From: Promethearchaeota archaeon
Lineage (GTDB): Archaea; Asgardarchaeota; Lokiarchaeia; Sigyniarchaeales; SOKP01
Assembly: GCA_030605895.1 (NCBI GenBank)
Contig: JAUWHL010000033.1
Location: 1 to 8,754, forward strand
Length of the DNA stretch: 8,754 nucleotides
Reading direction: 5' to 3'
Part shown: piece after piece, positions 1-7,059 of the stretch
Layout: each line of letters opens with the position of its first letter
Position numbering within the stretch: the stretch's first letter is position 1
Made by a program: the position numbers and the translations under genes
The notes under the pieces: model-generated
Told to the model about the DNA's origin: nothing
The model's database searches: none
The model's input: the letters and a program-made list of their open reading frames with translations, nothing else

Positions 1-1693
1 AATATTTTTTTTTGTAACGAGTTTAACTGATAAATTCGAAAATATAAAAAAAGAATTGATTAAATGTAAAAATGAATTTTTAAATTTATTTGAAGATATA
101 TTACAACACCGCTTTGACGCCAAAACTTTTGAAGTTTTTGATCCTACTATTGATTCCATCCATAGAAACTTGCGTCCTAAAATATCTTTAATTGGATTTT
201 CTGGAGTTGGGAAAACAACAATTACCAAATTAATTAAAGCAGATGAGATCCCTATGCAACATATTCCAACAATTACAGGAGATATCGCAACTATTAGAAT
301 CGGTAAGTTACATTTTCATCTATGGGATTTCGCGGGACAAGAACAATTTAGTTATTTATGGAATAATTTTATCAAGGGGAGTGATGCTGTTCTTTTGATT
401 ACTGATTCTACATTAGAAAACGTTGAAAAAAGTAAATATTTCCTAGAATTAATAAAAGAACAAGCCCCTAATGCTCAATCTGCTGTAATTGGTAATAAAC
501 AAGACTTAGAAAAAGCAATGAATCCAGTTCAAATAGAAAATATATTGAGGTTGAAAACATATTCTATGATTGCACGGGAACCCCAAAATCGTGATAAAAT
601 GATCCAAATAATTGCAGATGTTTTAGAAATGAGTGCAGAAGTGTCTCCTTTACTGAAACCATTACTTGAAAGAGATAAATTAACTGAGGAAGCCGTAAAT
701 GCCTTGAAGAATGCCGATTTTGATAAGGCTGCTTTTTTATTTGACAAAATAAGCGATTTGTGTATTGAATTAGGAGATGATTCATTGGGACGAGAATTTT
801 TTGAAAAATCAGGAAAAATAAAAGAGATGCTTAAAAAGATTGGTGTGCCCCCACCTACGCCAGCATCTCCTATTATAAAAGAAGAACCAGAACAAGTTAT
901 AGTTCAAAAGGAACCAGAAAAAATAATTAAACCCATTGCACTTGATAAATCTCCAATATTAGAAAAACCAATACCTCCTAAAATACCTCCTCAAGATACA
1001 ATAACAATTAAAAAATCAATAGAAATTTCTGAAAGTGATGAAACTTCAAATACACTAAAATTGGATACTAGTGAAAAATTACCCGAACCCGCGATAAAAA
1101 TTGCTGAGGATATGACAAAATCTAAAGAACCTGCAGTTTCACAAGAAAAGATTAGTTTAAAATTAAATCCAGAAGATTATATGGTAAAAGCTAGACCAAA
1201 ATCTGTAGGGATTGTTCCAGAAGATGCAAAATCTAAATTAAAAATATCACCGTATGGTCAAGCAAAACCCTTTGAAAAACCTAAAGTACTAACACCTATT
1301 TCTCCAATTAAATTAATGGATCAAAAACAAAAAGTAATCCCTCCTCCACCCAAAACACCTGAAATTCAAAAAAAGGCATTATTACATGTGGAAAATAATA
1401 TTCCAAAAAAGATACCCACTCTAGTAGATGCAGAAACTCCAACTAAGATTATTGAAAAAAAGCAAGAAATTTCGTTAATTGAAGGTAAACAAGAGGAAGA
1501 GTTGAAGAAGTCATTATTAGAATTACGAATTAAAAAAGTGAATTTAACCAAAATGGCTTTAGATTTTGATATGAAAGAGCTTTCAGGAGAAATAACAAAA
1601 GAAGAATTACAAGAAAAAAAGTCAAAAATTAATGAATTAGTTCAGCAAGTTGATCGCCAAATTCAAGAATTACAAAAGCTTTTAAATGATTAG
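1..1693 (+). CDS. Multidomain Ras/Arf-like small GTPase with helical, proline-rich and coiled-coil C-terminal regions (5'-partial)
   Basis: The frame has no stop back to base 2, so the gene enters from outside the window; the TTG at 56 is only an in-frame Leu codon and no good start or ribosome site is seen. Numbering 563 visible residues from base 2: residues 1-55 are helical and look like the end of an upstream sensor domain (longin/roadblock type is my inference). The GTPase domain follows: P-loop GFSGVGKT 65-72, switch I PTIT 89-92, G3 DFAGQE 109-114 with the catalytic Gln kept, and G4 NKQD 165-168. G5 is divergent (YSMIA near 187). Residues about 225-280 form a TPR-like helical pair, 282-485 are a Pro/Lys/Glu-rich disordered linker, and 496-562 are a charged coiled coil with a SHOCT-like GEITKEEL stretch. 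The probable role is a cytosolic GTP-dependent switch with a scaffold tail; partners are unknown. The MFS gene begins 46 bp downstream. Confidence 0.9.
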   Translation, partial: IFFFVTSLTDKFENIKKELIKCKNEFLNLFEDILQHRFDAKTFEVFDPTIDSIHRNLRPKISLIGFSGVGKTTITKLIKADEIPMQHIPTITGDIATIRIGKLHFHLWDFAGQEQFSYLWNNFIKGSDAVLLITDSTLENVEKSKYFLELIKEQAPNAQSAVIGNKQDLEKAMNPVQIENILRLKTYSMIAREPQNRDKMIQIIADVLEMSAEVSPLLKPLLERDKLTEEAVNALKNADFDKAAFLFDKISDLCIELGDDSLGREFFEKSGKIKEMLKKIGVPPPTPASPIIKEEPEQVIVQKEPEKIIKPIALDKSPILEKPIPPKIPPQDTITIKKSIEISESDETSNTLKLDTSEKLPEPAIKIAEDMTKSKEPAVSQEKISLKLNPEDYMVKARPKSVGIVPEDAKSKLKISPYGQAKPFEKPKVLTPISPIKLMDQKQKVIPPPPKTPEIQKKALLHVENNIPKKIPTLVDAETPTKIIEKKQEISLIEGKQEEELKKSLLELRIKKVNLTKMALDFDMKELSGEITKEELQEKKSKINELVQQVDRQIQELQKLLND

Positions 1694-1737
1694 ACTCATT
1701 AGAAATTAAAATTTATTACATTAAGAGTCTAATTTTT
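1689..1737 (+). terminator. Inverted repeat with T-run across the end of the GTPase gene
   Basis: ATTAGACTC (1689-1697) and GAGTCTAAT (1725-1733) are perfect 9-bp arms around a 27-nt AT-rich loop, and Ts run on to 1737. The left arm contains the GTPase stop codon and the right arm ends six bases before the transporter ATG. It could be a weak or regulated terminator, or an RNA hairpin that limits read-through into the transporter. Archaeal termination depends mainly on the T-tract, so the hairpin may not be needed. Confidence 0.4.
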
Positions 1738-1739
1738 AT

Positions 1740-3200
1740 ATGAAAAGGAGAGAAATACTTTCTTTAACATTATTCATAACATTAATATTAATTATAATAA
1801 TGGATATGGCCATAATTCTCCCAAATCAAGTTCTAATTGCCGCTGATTTAGGAATATTTTTTGATACAATTGGGATCATTTTTGGTGTATATACAATAAT
1901 CCATGGAATATCTATTTTAATATCTGGTTATTCTAGTGATCTTGTTAAAAGAAAAAATTTATTAATCTTTGCAGGTTTTTTTTGGTCAATTACAGCAATA
2001 CTCCATATTTTCATTATTAATTTATGGCAATTAATTTTAGCACGCATTTTAGCAGCCATTGCCACTGGAATAACTGCTCCATTAATTATTTCTTACATAG
2101 CAGATATGGTATCTTCAGAATCACGTTCAAAATCATTTGCTGGTTGGTCATTATTATCAACTATAGCTTCTGTATTTGCGGGATTTTATGCATTATCATT
2201 TAATAAAATTCCTTATGATAGAATAAATGTAGAATCTGAGAGTATTAGAGAAAATATTTCATATATTACGTCAAATTTTCCAGATTTGTTAAATACATGG
2301 CGTCTTCCATTTTTAATTCTTGGTTTTGTTGCATTAATTTTAACGATTTTAAGTTTTATATTTATTACTGAACCAAAAAGGGCAGCAAAAGAAAAACATT
2401 TAGACAGTATCCTAACAGAGCAACCATTACAATACTCTTATAAAATCAAGATTTCCGATTTAAAAAACATTTATTTAAGGAAATCCAATATATTTTTAAC
2501 TTTAAATCTATTTGATGTGATCGCTTCAGGATTACTTATAGCATATATTTTCCCTTATTTTAATCTCGAATTAGGAATATCTTTTTCGAATTCATTTGGT
2601 ATAATAACAATTAGTATTTTGCTTTTCTTTGTTCTTGGTATAGGATTAATTATTGGGCAATTTTGGTTAGCTCATTGGGGAGACAAAAGAGTTCAGAGGG
2701 GGGATTTAAGCGGAAGAGTGAAAGTTGCCACAATTTGTTCAATCCTAACCTTACCATTTCTTTTATTGGGTTTTCTCATGACACCTAATGTTTCTAATAA
2801 AACATTTTTCTTTGGAAATTTATCAGTCGATTTATCAGGATTTTGGATTTTATGGATTATTTATTCTTCGTTATTAGGGATTGGTTTTAGTTTTACTTTT
2901 GGGATCGCCCCAAATTGGTATAGTTCATTAATTGATGTGAATTTGCCTGAGCATAGAGGTACAATGGTTGCTATGGGATATTTTATCGACTTTATAGGAA
3001 GAGCTATTGGGATTATTATAGGTGGATTTATTATTGCGTGGACAGATAGTATTTCGTTAACAATATTGTGGTCAACACTAATCTTTGGAATCTTATCAAT
3101 TTGCTTTTGGGTTCCACTTTTCTTTACCAGTGAAAAAGATTCTAATCAAATTGAAGAAATATTGAAAGAAAGAGCAGCAGAGATAAAATCTAACATATAA
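1740..3200 (+). CDS. Major facilitator superfamily (MFS) transporter, 12 TM
   Basis: This 486-residue protein is made almost entirely of hydrophobic helices, as expected for a 12-helix MFS permease in the cytoplasmic membrane. Motif A between TM2 and TM3 is seen as GYSSDLVKRK at residues 63-72, and a second copy after TM8 as WGDKR near 313-317. TM4 carries the usual Arg (R102), and PEHRGT at 403-408 sits before TM11. A central cytoplasmic loop lies at about 210-248, and an extracytoplasmic loop near 155-188 is longer than usual. The tail (465-486) is charged and soluble. The general look (WRLPF before TM6, the RGT motif) recalls Spinster-like and drug/sugar-efflux MFS groups, but the substrate cannot be told. 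ATG at 1740 is chosen because it keeps TM1 whole; it has no upstream Shine-Dalgarno, and the GGAG-like run lies inside the gene. It probably shares a transcript with the GTPase upstream unless the hairpin between them terminates. Confidence 0.9.
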   Translation: MKRREILSLTLFITLILIIIMDMAIILPNQVLIAADLGIFFDTIGIIFGVYTIIHGISILISGYSSDLVKRKNLLIFAGFFWSITAILHIFIINLWQLILARILAAIATGITAPLIISYIADMVSSESRSKSFAGWSLLSTIASVFAGFYALSFNKIPYDRINVESESIRENISYITSNFPDLLNTWRLPFLILGFVALILTILSFIFITEPKRAAKEKHLDSILTEQPLQYSYKIKISDLKNIYLRKSNIFLTLNLFDVIASGLLIAYIFPYFNLELGISFSNSFGIITISILLFFVLGIGLIIGQFWLAHWGDKRVQRGDLSGRVKVATICSILTLPFLLLGFLMTPNVSNKTFFFGNLSVDLSGFWILWIIYSSLLGIGFSFTFGIAPNWYSSLIDVNLPEHRGTMVAMGYFIDFIGRAIGIIIGGFIIAWTDSISLTILWSTLIFGILSICFWVPLFFTSEKDSNQIEEILKERAAEIKSNI

Positions 3201-3254
3201 AGTAATTAAAATTAAAAAATATATACGTCAGAAAATAATATATTATTTAATAAA
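3201..3254. terminator. AT-rich convergent spacer with a 16-bp palindrome
   Basis: The transporter and the PHP gene end tail to tail here. AAATAATATATTATTT at 3233-3248 is a perfect palindrome, and A/T runs lie on both sides. It may serve as a bidirectional termination region, but a palindrome of pure A/T can arise by chance in DNA this AT-rich. Confidence 0.3.
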
Positions 3255-4127
3255 TCAAATAAAACTTTTTAGATAATCATCAGGAACATTAGCACCACCA
3301 ATTTTAATTCCCTTTTTTCCTCCATGATAATCAGATCCCCCTGATTTGATAAGGTTATATTTTTCAGCAATTTTTCTAAAATACTCTGGAAAATAATTCT
3401 GAGCCCAATTTGCCTTATCTGTCCCATAAAAAGGTCTGTTTTTTGCATAAGTATATTCGACTTCAATTCCTTCAATTCCTGCTTTAATACACATTTCTAT
3501 AAATTTTATTCTATCAGAAACTTCATAAATTCCAGGATGGGCTAAAATAGGAATTCCTCCAGCTGATTTAATTAAGTCAATTGATTCTTCAAGGTTTAAC
3601 TCTACTTTTCTATCTACATATGCAGCGCCGCCAATACTAATCATTTTAAATAATTCATTTTTCGTTTTTCCTACAACTTTCTTAGGATTATTTTTTATCA
3701 TAATCTCGACTATATGAGGTCGTCCTATAATAATATTTCCTGCATTTGCTTTTACTTCGTCAAAAGAGATATCATATCCAAATTCATCTCTTAAACGTTT
3801 ACATATTGCCTTTTTTTGTTCTAATCTTCCTTTAATTTGATCATCAATCGTATTGATTAATCTATTTGAGGAATGATCGATACTTAAGCCAATAATATGA
3901 ACATCTATTATCTCCCTAGTAGGTTCATGCCTAATTGAAATTTCTATCCCAGGAATCACAATAATTTCTTTTAATTCTCCAAACGACAAGAACTCTTTTA
4001 CTCCAGCGATGGTATCATGGTCTGTAATTGCAATTGCCTTTAATTTGATAATTAGCGCTTCTTCAATTAATTGTGAAGGAGTTAATGAACCATCAGAAAC
4101 AGATGAATGTAAATGTAGATCGATCAT
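3255..4127 (-). CDS. PHP-domain metallophosphoesterase, TrpH/YciV (RNase AM)-like
   Basis: The 290-residue length matches the TrpH/YciV family (about 290). The full set of PHP metal ligands is visible: DLHLHS (H5, H7), D12, TDHD (H37), PGIEIS (E62), H77, GRPHI (H138), AHPG (H197) and GSDYHG (D266, H268). An inserted helical region at about 85-190 separates the two halves, as in YciV-type proteins. Known members hydrolyse 3',5'-nucleotide bisphosphates or trim the 5' ends of short RNAs and rRNA precursors with a two- or three-metal centre, so a cytosolic nucleotide or RNA phosphoesterase is the best inference; the exact substrate is not determined by sequence. The ATG at 4127 begins directly at the first metal-ligand strand, so no other start is plausible. 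There is no Shine-Dalgarno. It is transcribed away from the aspartate kinase gene and converges with the transporter. Confidence 0.88.
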   Translation of the reverse strand: MIDLHLHSSVSDGSLTPSQLIEEALIIKLKAIAITDHDTIAGVKEFLSFGELKEIIVIPGIEISIRHEPTREIIDVHIIGLSIDHSSNRLINTIDDQIKGRLEQKKAICKRLRDEFGYDISFDEVKANAGNIIIGRPHIVEIMIKNNPKKVVGKTKNELFKMISIGGAAYVDRKVELNLEESIDLIKSAGGIPILAHPGIYEVSDRIKFIEMCIKAGIEGIEVEYTYAKNRPFYGTDKANWAQNYFPEYFRKIAEKYNLIKSGGSDYHGGKKGIKIGGANVPDDYLKSFI

Positions 4128-4249
4128 TATAATTATAAATTAAAAATCTGATTTTATTTTATTCAAATAAAATTGAATGAATAAAATTTAACTATTTAAT
4201 TATAATTTTTAAATTATATTCAGAAGAACTAATACTTCAAAGGACACAT
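4128..4249. promoter_or_regulatory. Divergent promoter region with operator-like inverted repeat
   Basis: This 122-bp spacer separates the divergent PHP and aspartate kinase genes and must hold both promoters. It contains ATTCAA-N6-TTGAAT (4161-4178), nested in ATTTTATTC/GAATAAAAT arms (4156-4164 and 4179-4187), a geometry suited to a dimeric helix-turn-helix regulator. TATA-like tracts lie at about 4195-4220, upstream of the kinase. In DNA this rich in A/T the exact boxes cannot be fixed by eye. Confidence 0.4.
4239..4244 (+). promoter_or_regulatory. Shine-Dalgarno AAAGGA of the aspartate kinase gene
   Basis: AAAGGA ends five bases before the GTG at 4250 and 14 bases before the ATG at 4259. 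The short spacing favours GTG as the start, while the ATG would give a protein three residues shorter that begins MPIIVMKFGG. This is one of very few clear ribosome sites in the window. Confidence 0.55.
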
Positions 4250-5674
4250 GTGTACAAAATGCCAATTATCGTTATGAAATTCGGGGGTTCTTGTTTAATA
4301 GATGAAAATGCATTTAATAAAATTCTCAATATTACAAGAATTTATAAAAATGAAAAAAAAATTTATGTTGCTTCTGCTTTGAGCGGAATCACTGATTTAC
4401 TCTTAAAAACTGCTTATAGTCTAGAAAATGACAAAGACACAGACAAAAATATGGCTTTAATTGAAAAAAGGCATATTGATATAATAGAACAGGTTTTTAT
4501 TGAAGAATCAGAACACTCTTTTAAAGTAAGGGATTGGGTCGATAATAAATTAAGTGAATTAGAGGACACATTTGCAGATATCAAAGAATTTGGGTTAGAA
4601 CCTTATTATAAAGATTATATTATGAGTTTTGGTGAGATTTTATCAACTTATATATTAAATCAGTATCTTCTGAGTAATGAGATCAATTCTGTATTTATTC
4701 CTACAAATAAGTTAATTATTACAAATAATGAATTCAATAATGCTTATCCATTATATGATTTAACCAATGCTCGTACTAAAAAATTTTTGATTCCACTTTT
4801 AGAAAATCCTAATAAAGATATAATTATATGTTTAACCGGCTTTATAGGCAGAAATAAGATAGGTTATATCACTACATTAGGGAGAGGAGGATCTGATTAT
4901 ACCGCAACGATTATAGCTAGATCTTTATACGATGTTGGTAATGATAAAGATATTAAAGTAATTCTGTGGAAAAAAGTTGATGGATTATTAGCGATAAATC
5001 CTAAATATGTACCTCGTTCTTCTCTAATAAAGAATTTGAATTATGATGAAGCTAAGCATATAGCGAATTTTGGAGCAAAAATTCTTCACCCAAAATGCTT
5101 AGAAGCTATTGAAAAACATAAAATTCCTTTAGAAATAAGGAATTTTGAAAAGCCATTAGAACAGAACTTTACAGAAATTTCTGAACTTTCAGATAAGCAA
5201 TATATCAAGGGAATTTCTGCTGTAGAATATGCTACGATTGTAACTGTTATTTCTGGAAGCATGGTTGATGTTCCAGGAGTCTTAGCTAAGATTTTTAAAG
5301 CTATGAGCAAAAACAAAATAAGTGTATCTCTAGTTGCTCAAAGCTCCTCTGAAATTAGTACATCTTTTATTATAAAAGAAGATGACCGCGATAAAGCAAT
5401 TAATGCTTTAGAGAACGAAAAATATTTTTCAGAATTTTTTCATTTTAAATGGGAAAACGTTGCTGTAATTAATATTACGGGTCTTAAAATACTTGAAACT
5501 AAAACTAAAGCAGAAATTTTTAACGCATTGGATAAAAAAAATATAATTGTTAAAGCGATTTCTCAAAGTCATGATGAATTAAATTTATCAATAGTTATTG
5601 TGAGGGATCAATTAGTTGACGCAATTAATATAATTCATGAAGATCTTTATAATGAATTCGAAGATTCTAATTGA
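4250..5674 (+). CDS. lysC: Aspartate kinase (aspartokinase) with two C-terminal ACT domains
   Basis: It phosphorylates L-aspartate with ATP, the first step towards lysine, threonine and methionine, in the cytosol. The 474 residues match monofunctional aspartokinases (about 450-475). Visible signatures are KFGGS (10-14), SALSGITD (42-49), SFGE (126-129), GRGGSD (211-216) and FGAKILHP (274-281). Two ACT domains, at about 330-395 (VDVPGVLAKIF) and 405-468, are the usual allosteric sites for lysine or threonine feedback; which amino acid binds here is unknown. An oddity is that the family WTDVDG segment reads WKKVDG at 240-245 and is followed by INPK instead of xDPR, so residues that contact ATP in the E. 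coli enzyme are changed. No homoserine dehydrogenase domain is fused, and no other gene of the pathway adjoins. The start is GTG at 4250 (Shine-Dalgarno AAAGGA); ATG at 4259 is the alternative. Confidence 0.92.
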   Translation: MYKMPIIVMKFGGSCLIDENAFNKILNITRIYKNEKKIYVASALSGITDLLLKTAYSLENDKDTDKNMALIEKRHIDIIEQVFIEESEHSFKVRDWVDNKLSELEDTFADIKEFGLEPYYKDYIMSFGEILSTYILNQYLLSNEINSVFIPTNKLIITNNEFNNAYPLYDLTNARTKKFLIPLLENPNKDIIICLTGFIGRNKIGYITTLGRGGSDYTATIIARSLYDVGNDKDIKVILWKKVDGLLAINPKYVPRSSLIKNLNYDEAKHIANFGAKILHPKCLEAIEKHKIPLEIRNFEKPLEQNFTEISELSDKQYIKGISAVEYATIVTVISGSMVDVPGVLAKIFKAMSKNKISVSLVAQSSSEISTSFIIKEDDRDKAINALENEKYFSEFFHFKWENVAVINITGLKILETKTKAEIFNALDKKNIIVKAISQSHDELNLSIVIVRDQLVDAINIIHEDLYNEFEDSN

Positions 5675-5692
5675 ATTTATTTTAATTTTTTA
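5675..5692 (+). terminator. T-rich terminator after the aspartate kinase gene
   Basis: Directly after the TGA stop the coding strand holds broken T-runs (TTTATTTTAATTTTTT, about 5677-5691) with no hairpin. This fits the oligo-T type of archaeal intrinsic termination. The next gene lies on the opposite strand. Confidence 0.45.
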
Positions 5693-5772
5693 AAGGAATC
5701 TCAATAAAAGATCATTCAATCTTACAAAATAGTGATAGAATAGAATTTAATTAAATAGAATTACTTATGGTC

Positions 5773-6297
5773 CTAAGTTCTAGAGTCAATAATTCGACTG
5801 GTTAATTCAGTAAAAGCTTCATCAACATTAATTCCCGTCTTAGCAGAAGATTCTATATAAATACTCCCCTCATTTTCTGCAAATGAACGAGCTTCATCCC
5901 TATCTATGACCACGCCAACATCTTCTATTAAATCAACCTTATTCCCTATTAAAACAAAGGGTATTTTCTCACCTGCAAATTGCCTTATCTCGGTAAGCCA
6001 CTTTCTTGTTTCCGTGTATGTTTGTTCTCGAGTTAAGTCAAAAACTAACAATGCTCCGGCCGCACCTTTATAAAAAGTACTACGAATGAATTCAAAACGT
6101 TGTTGACCTCCTATATCCCAAATACTTAGAGTGGCAATCTCTCCTTGTCTAAATTCAACATCTTTCGTTAAAATATCTACTCCTACAGTCAATTTATAAT
6201 TAGCTTGGAATCTGTTCTTTATGAAACGTTGAACAAGACTAGTTTTTCCTACAGCAGCCGCCCCCGTTAATAATACTTTTAGTTTAAAACTTGACAT
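5773..6297 (-). CDS. Rab/Ras-like small GTPase
   Basis: A compact 174-residue single-domain GTPase of the Ras superfamily with all five G boxes: G1 GAAAVGKT (12-19), switch I Thr T37 in LTVGVD, G3 DIGGQQ (61-66), G4 NKVD (119-122) and G5 ESSAK (149-153). It should cycle between GTP and GDP in the cytosol as a regulatory switch. The Gln matching Ras Q61 (Q65) is present, so GTP hydrolysis is likely. G3 is a hybrid: Rab/Ras proteins have DTAGQE, while this protein has the double Gly typical of Arf/Arl proteins, and the following Glu is Gln. The C-terminus (IIDSRT) has no cysteine, so no prenyl anchor of the eukaryotic kind is possible. The start ATG at 6297 is only a few residues before the first beta strand. 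The gene stands alone, convergent with the kinase and divergent from the 6529 gene. No GAP or GEF is adjacent. Confidence 0.93.
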   Translation of the reverse strand: MSSFKLKVLLTGAAAVGKTSLVQRFIKNRFQANYKLTVGVDILTKDVEFRQGEIATLSIWDIGGQQRFEFIRSTFYKGAAGALLVFDLTREQTYTETRKWLTEIRQFAGEKIPFVLIGNKVDLIEDVGVVIDRDEARSFAENEGSIYIESSAKTGINVDEAFTELTSRIIDSRT

Positions 6298-6353
6298 AAA
6301 GTTTCACTCACGTCGGTTTTTCTTTCTTTTTGTAAATTTTTAAATTATGAATA

Positions 6354-6382
6354 TAAATTAAAGATAACTAAATTAAAGATAA
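6354..6382. repeat. Tandem 14-bp direct repeat in the divergent promoter region
   Basis: TAAATTAAAGATAA occurs at 6354-6367 and again at 6369-6382, a 15-bp period, with a degenerate third copy starting near 6381. It lies between the divergent GTPase and 6529 genes, in a spacer of 231 bp (6298-6528) that is almost pure A/T and must hold both promoters. It could be a regulator binding site or simple AT-rich slippage. Confidence 0.5.
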
Positions 6383-6528
6383 ATTAAATTATAAATTTAA
6401 ATATTTTTACATAAACTCAAATTGGTTTTTATTCATTTTATTCATATTAAATGGATATTAATACTAAAAATAAATAAACTCATTTTGATAATAAAAATTT
6501 ATCTTTCTGAGAAAAGATATTGTTCATA

Positions 6529-6948
6529 ATGAAGTCGAAAAAACCAAGATTAATCGTCCTGAAAGATCCGAAACTTAGAAAGATTAGAGAGAATTTGAGA
6601 ACTATTCTCATGCTAGCGTATAATGATGAATCGAAGCGATTGAGTCAGTTAACTTTTTTATACCTTGAGAAGAATATCCTCACGCCCTCTCAAGAAAAGA
6701 GAGAGACTCAGCTCATAAAAATGAATAATAACCTAATGACAGTATATAATAATTCAATACCTCAATGCCGCTTAGGCGCTGCTTGTAATTCTTATAGAGA
6801 AGCGGTTGAGAATGGCGCCATAGACCCCATTGAACGCCCAGTTGACCTCGATATGGGGTGGCTACCGCAATATGGTTCTTGGTACTGCAAAAAGGATTAT
6901 GAAAACTTTAAAGATTCCCACTTTGACGCAGATTATATTTCAGTCTAA
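6529..6948 (+). CDS. Uncharacterised 139-residue protein with conserved-looking cysteines
   Basis: I do not recognise the family. The N-terminal half (to about 70) is basic and helical, opening MKSKKPRLIV; the C-terminal half holds CRLGAAC (C80, C86), an acidic stretch around RPVDLDMGW, then WYCKKDYE (C120) and H131. The three Cys and the His could form a C-X5-C-X33-C-X10-H metal site, which is inference only. There is no signal peptide and no membrane segment, so it should be cytosolic. ATG at 6529 is preferred to the in-frame TTG at 6520, which would add MFI; no clear Shine-Dalgarno precedes either. Codons use more G/C than in the transporter or RACo genes, which may mean strong expression or a different history. 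It is divergent from the Rab-like GTPase gene, ends with a T-rich terminator, and precedes the structured segment at 7060-7245. That it is a real gene rests on length, non-random composition and the Cys/Trp-rich motifs. Confidence 0.75.
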   Translation: MKSKKPRLIVLKDPKLRKIRENLRTILMLAYNDESKRLSQLTFLYLEKNILTPSQEKRETQLIKMNNNLMTVYNNSIPQCRLGAACNSYREAVENGAIDPIERPVDLDMGWLPQYGSWYCKKDYENFKDSHFDADYISV

Positions 6949-6965
6949 AGTTTTAAGCTTCATTT

Positions 6966-6985
6966 CCTGCTTTTTTATTCTTTTC
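6966..6985 (+). terminator. T-rich terminator after the 6529 gene
   Basis: TTTTTT (6971-6976) and TTTT (6981-6984) follow the stop codon by about 22 bases on the coding strand, as expected for archaeal oligo-T termination. A 6-bp hairpin TCTTGA-AATAA-TCAAGA (6989-7005) lies just beyond. If termination occurs here, the RNA candidate at 7060 needs its own promoter. Confidence 0.45.
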
Positions 6986-7059
6986 CAATCTTGAAATAAT
7001 CAAGAGTTACTTAGTAATATAGACAGTAGTAGGGTAATAGAGAATAATTTCTAACAAAG

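Noticed and set aside
529..785. Minus-strand open frames of 72-73 codons inside the large GTPase gene
   Set aside because: They are shadows opposite a strongly supported GTPase reading frame; their translations show no domain.
3269..3475. A 68-codon frame within the PHP gene on the same strand
   Set aside because: It overlaps the metal-binding C-terminal part of the PHP protein in another frame and has no feature of its own.
5086..5316. Minus-strand frame of 76 codons opposite the aspartate kinase
   Set aside because: It lies opposite the kinase catalytic core and first ACT domain; no independent evidence.
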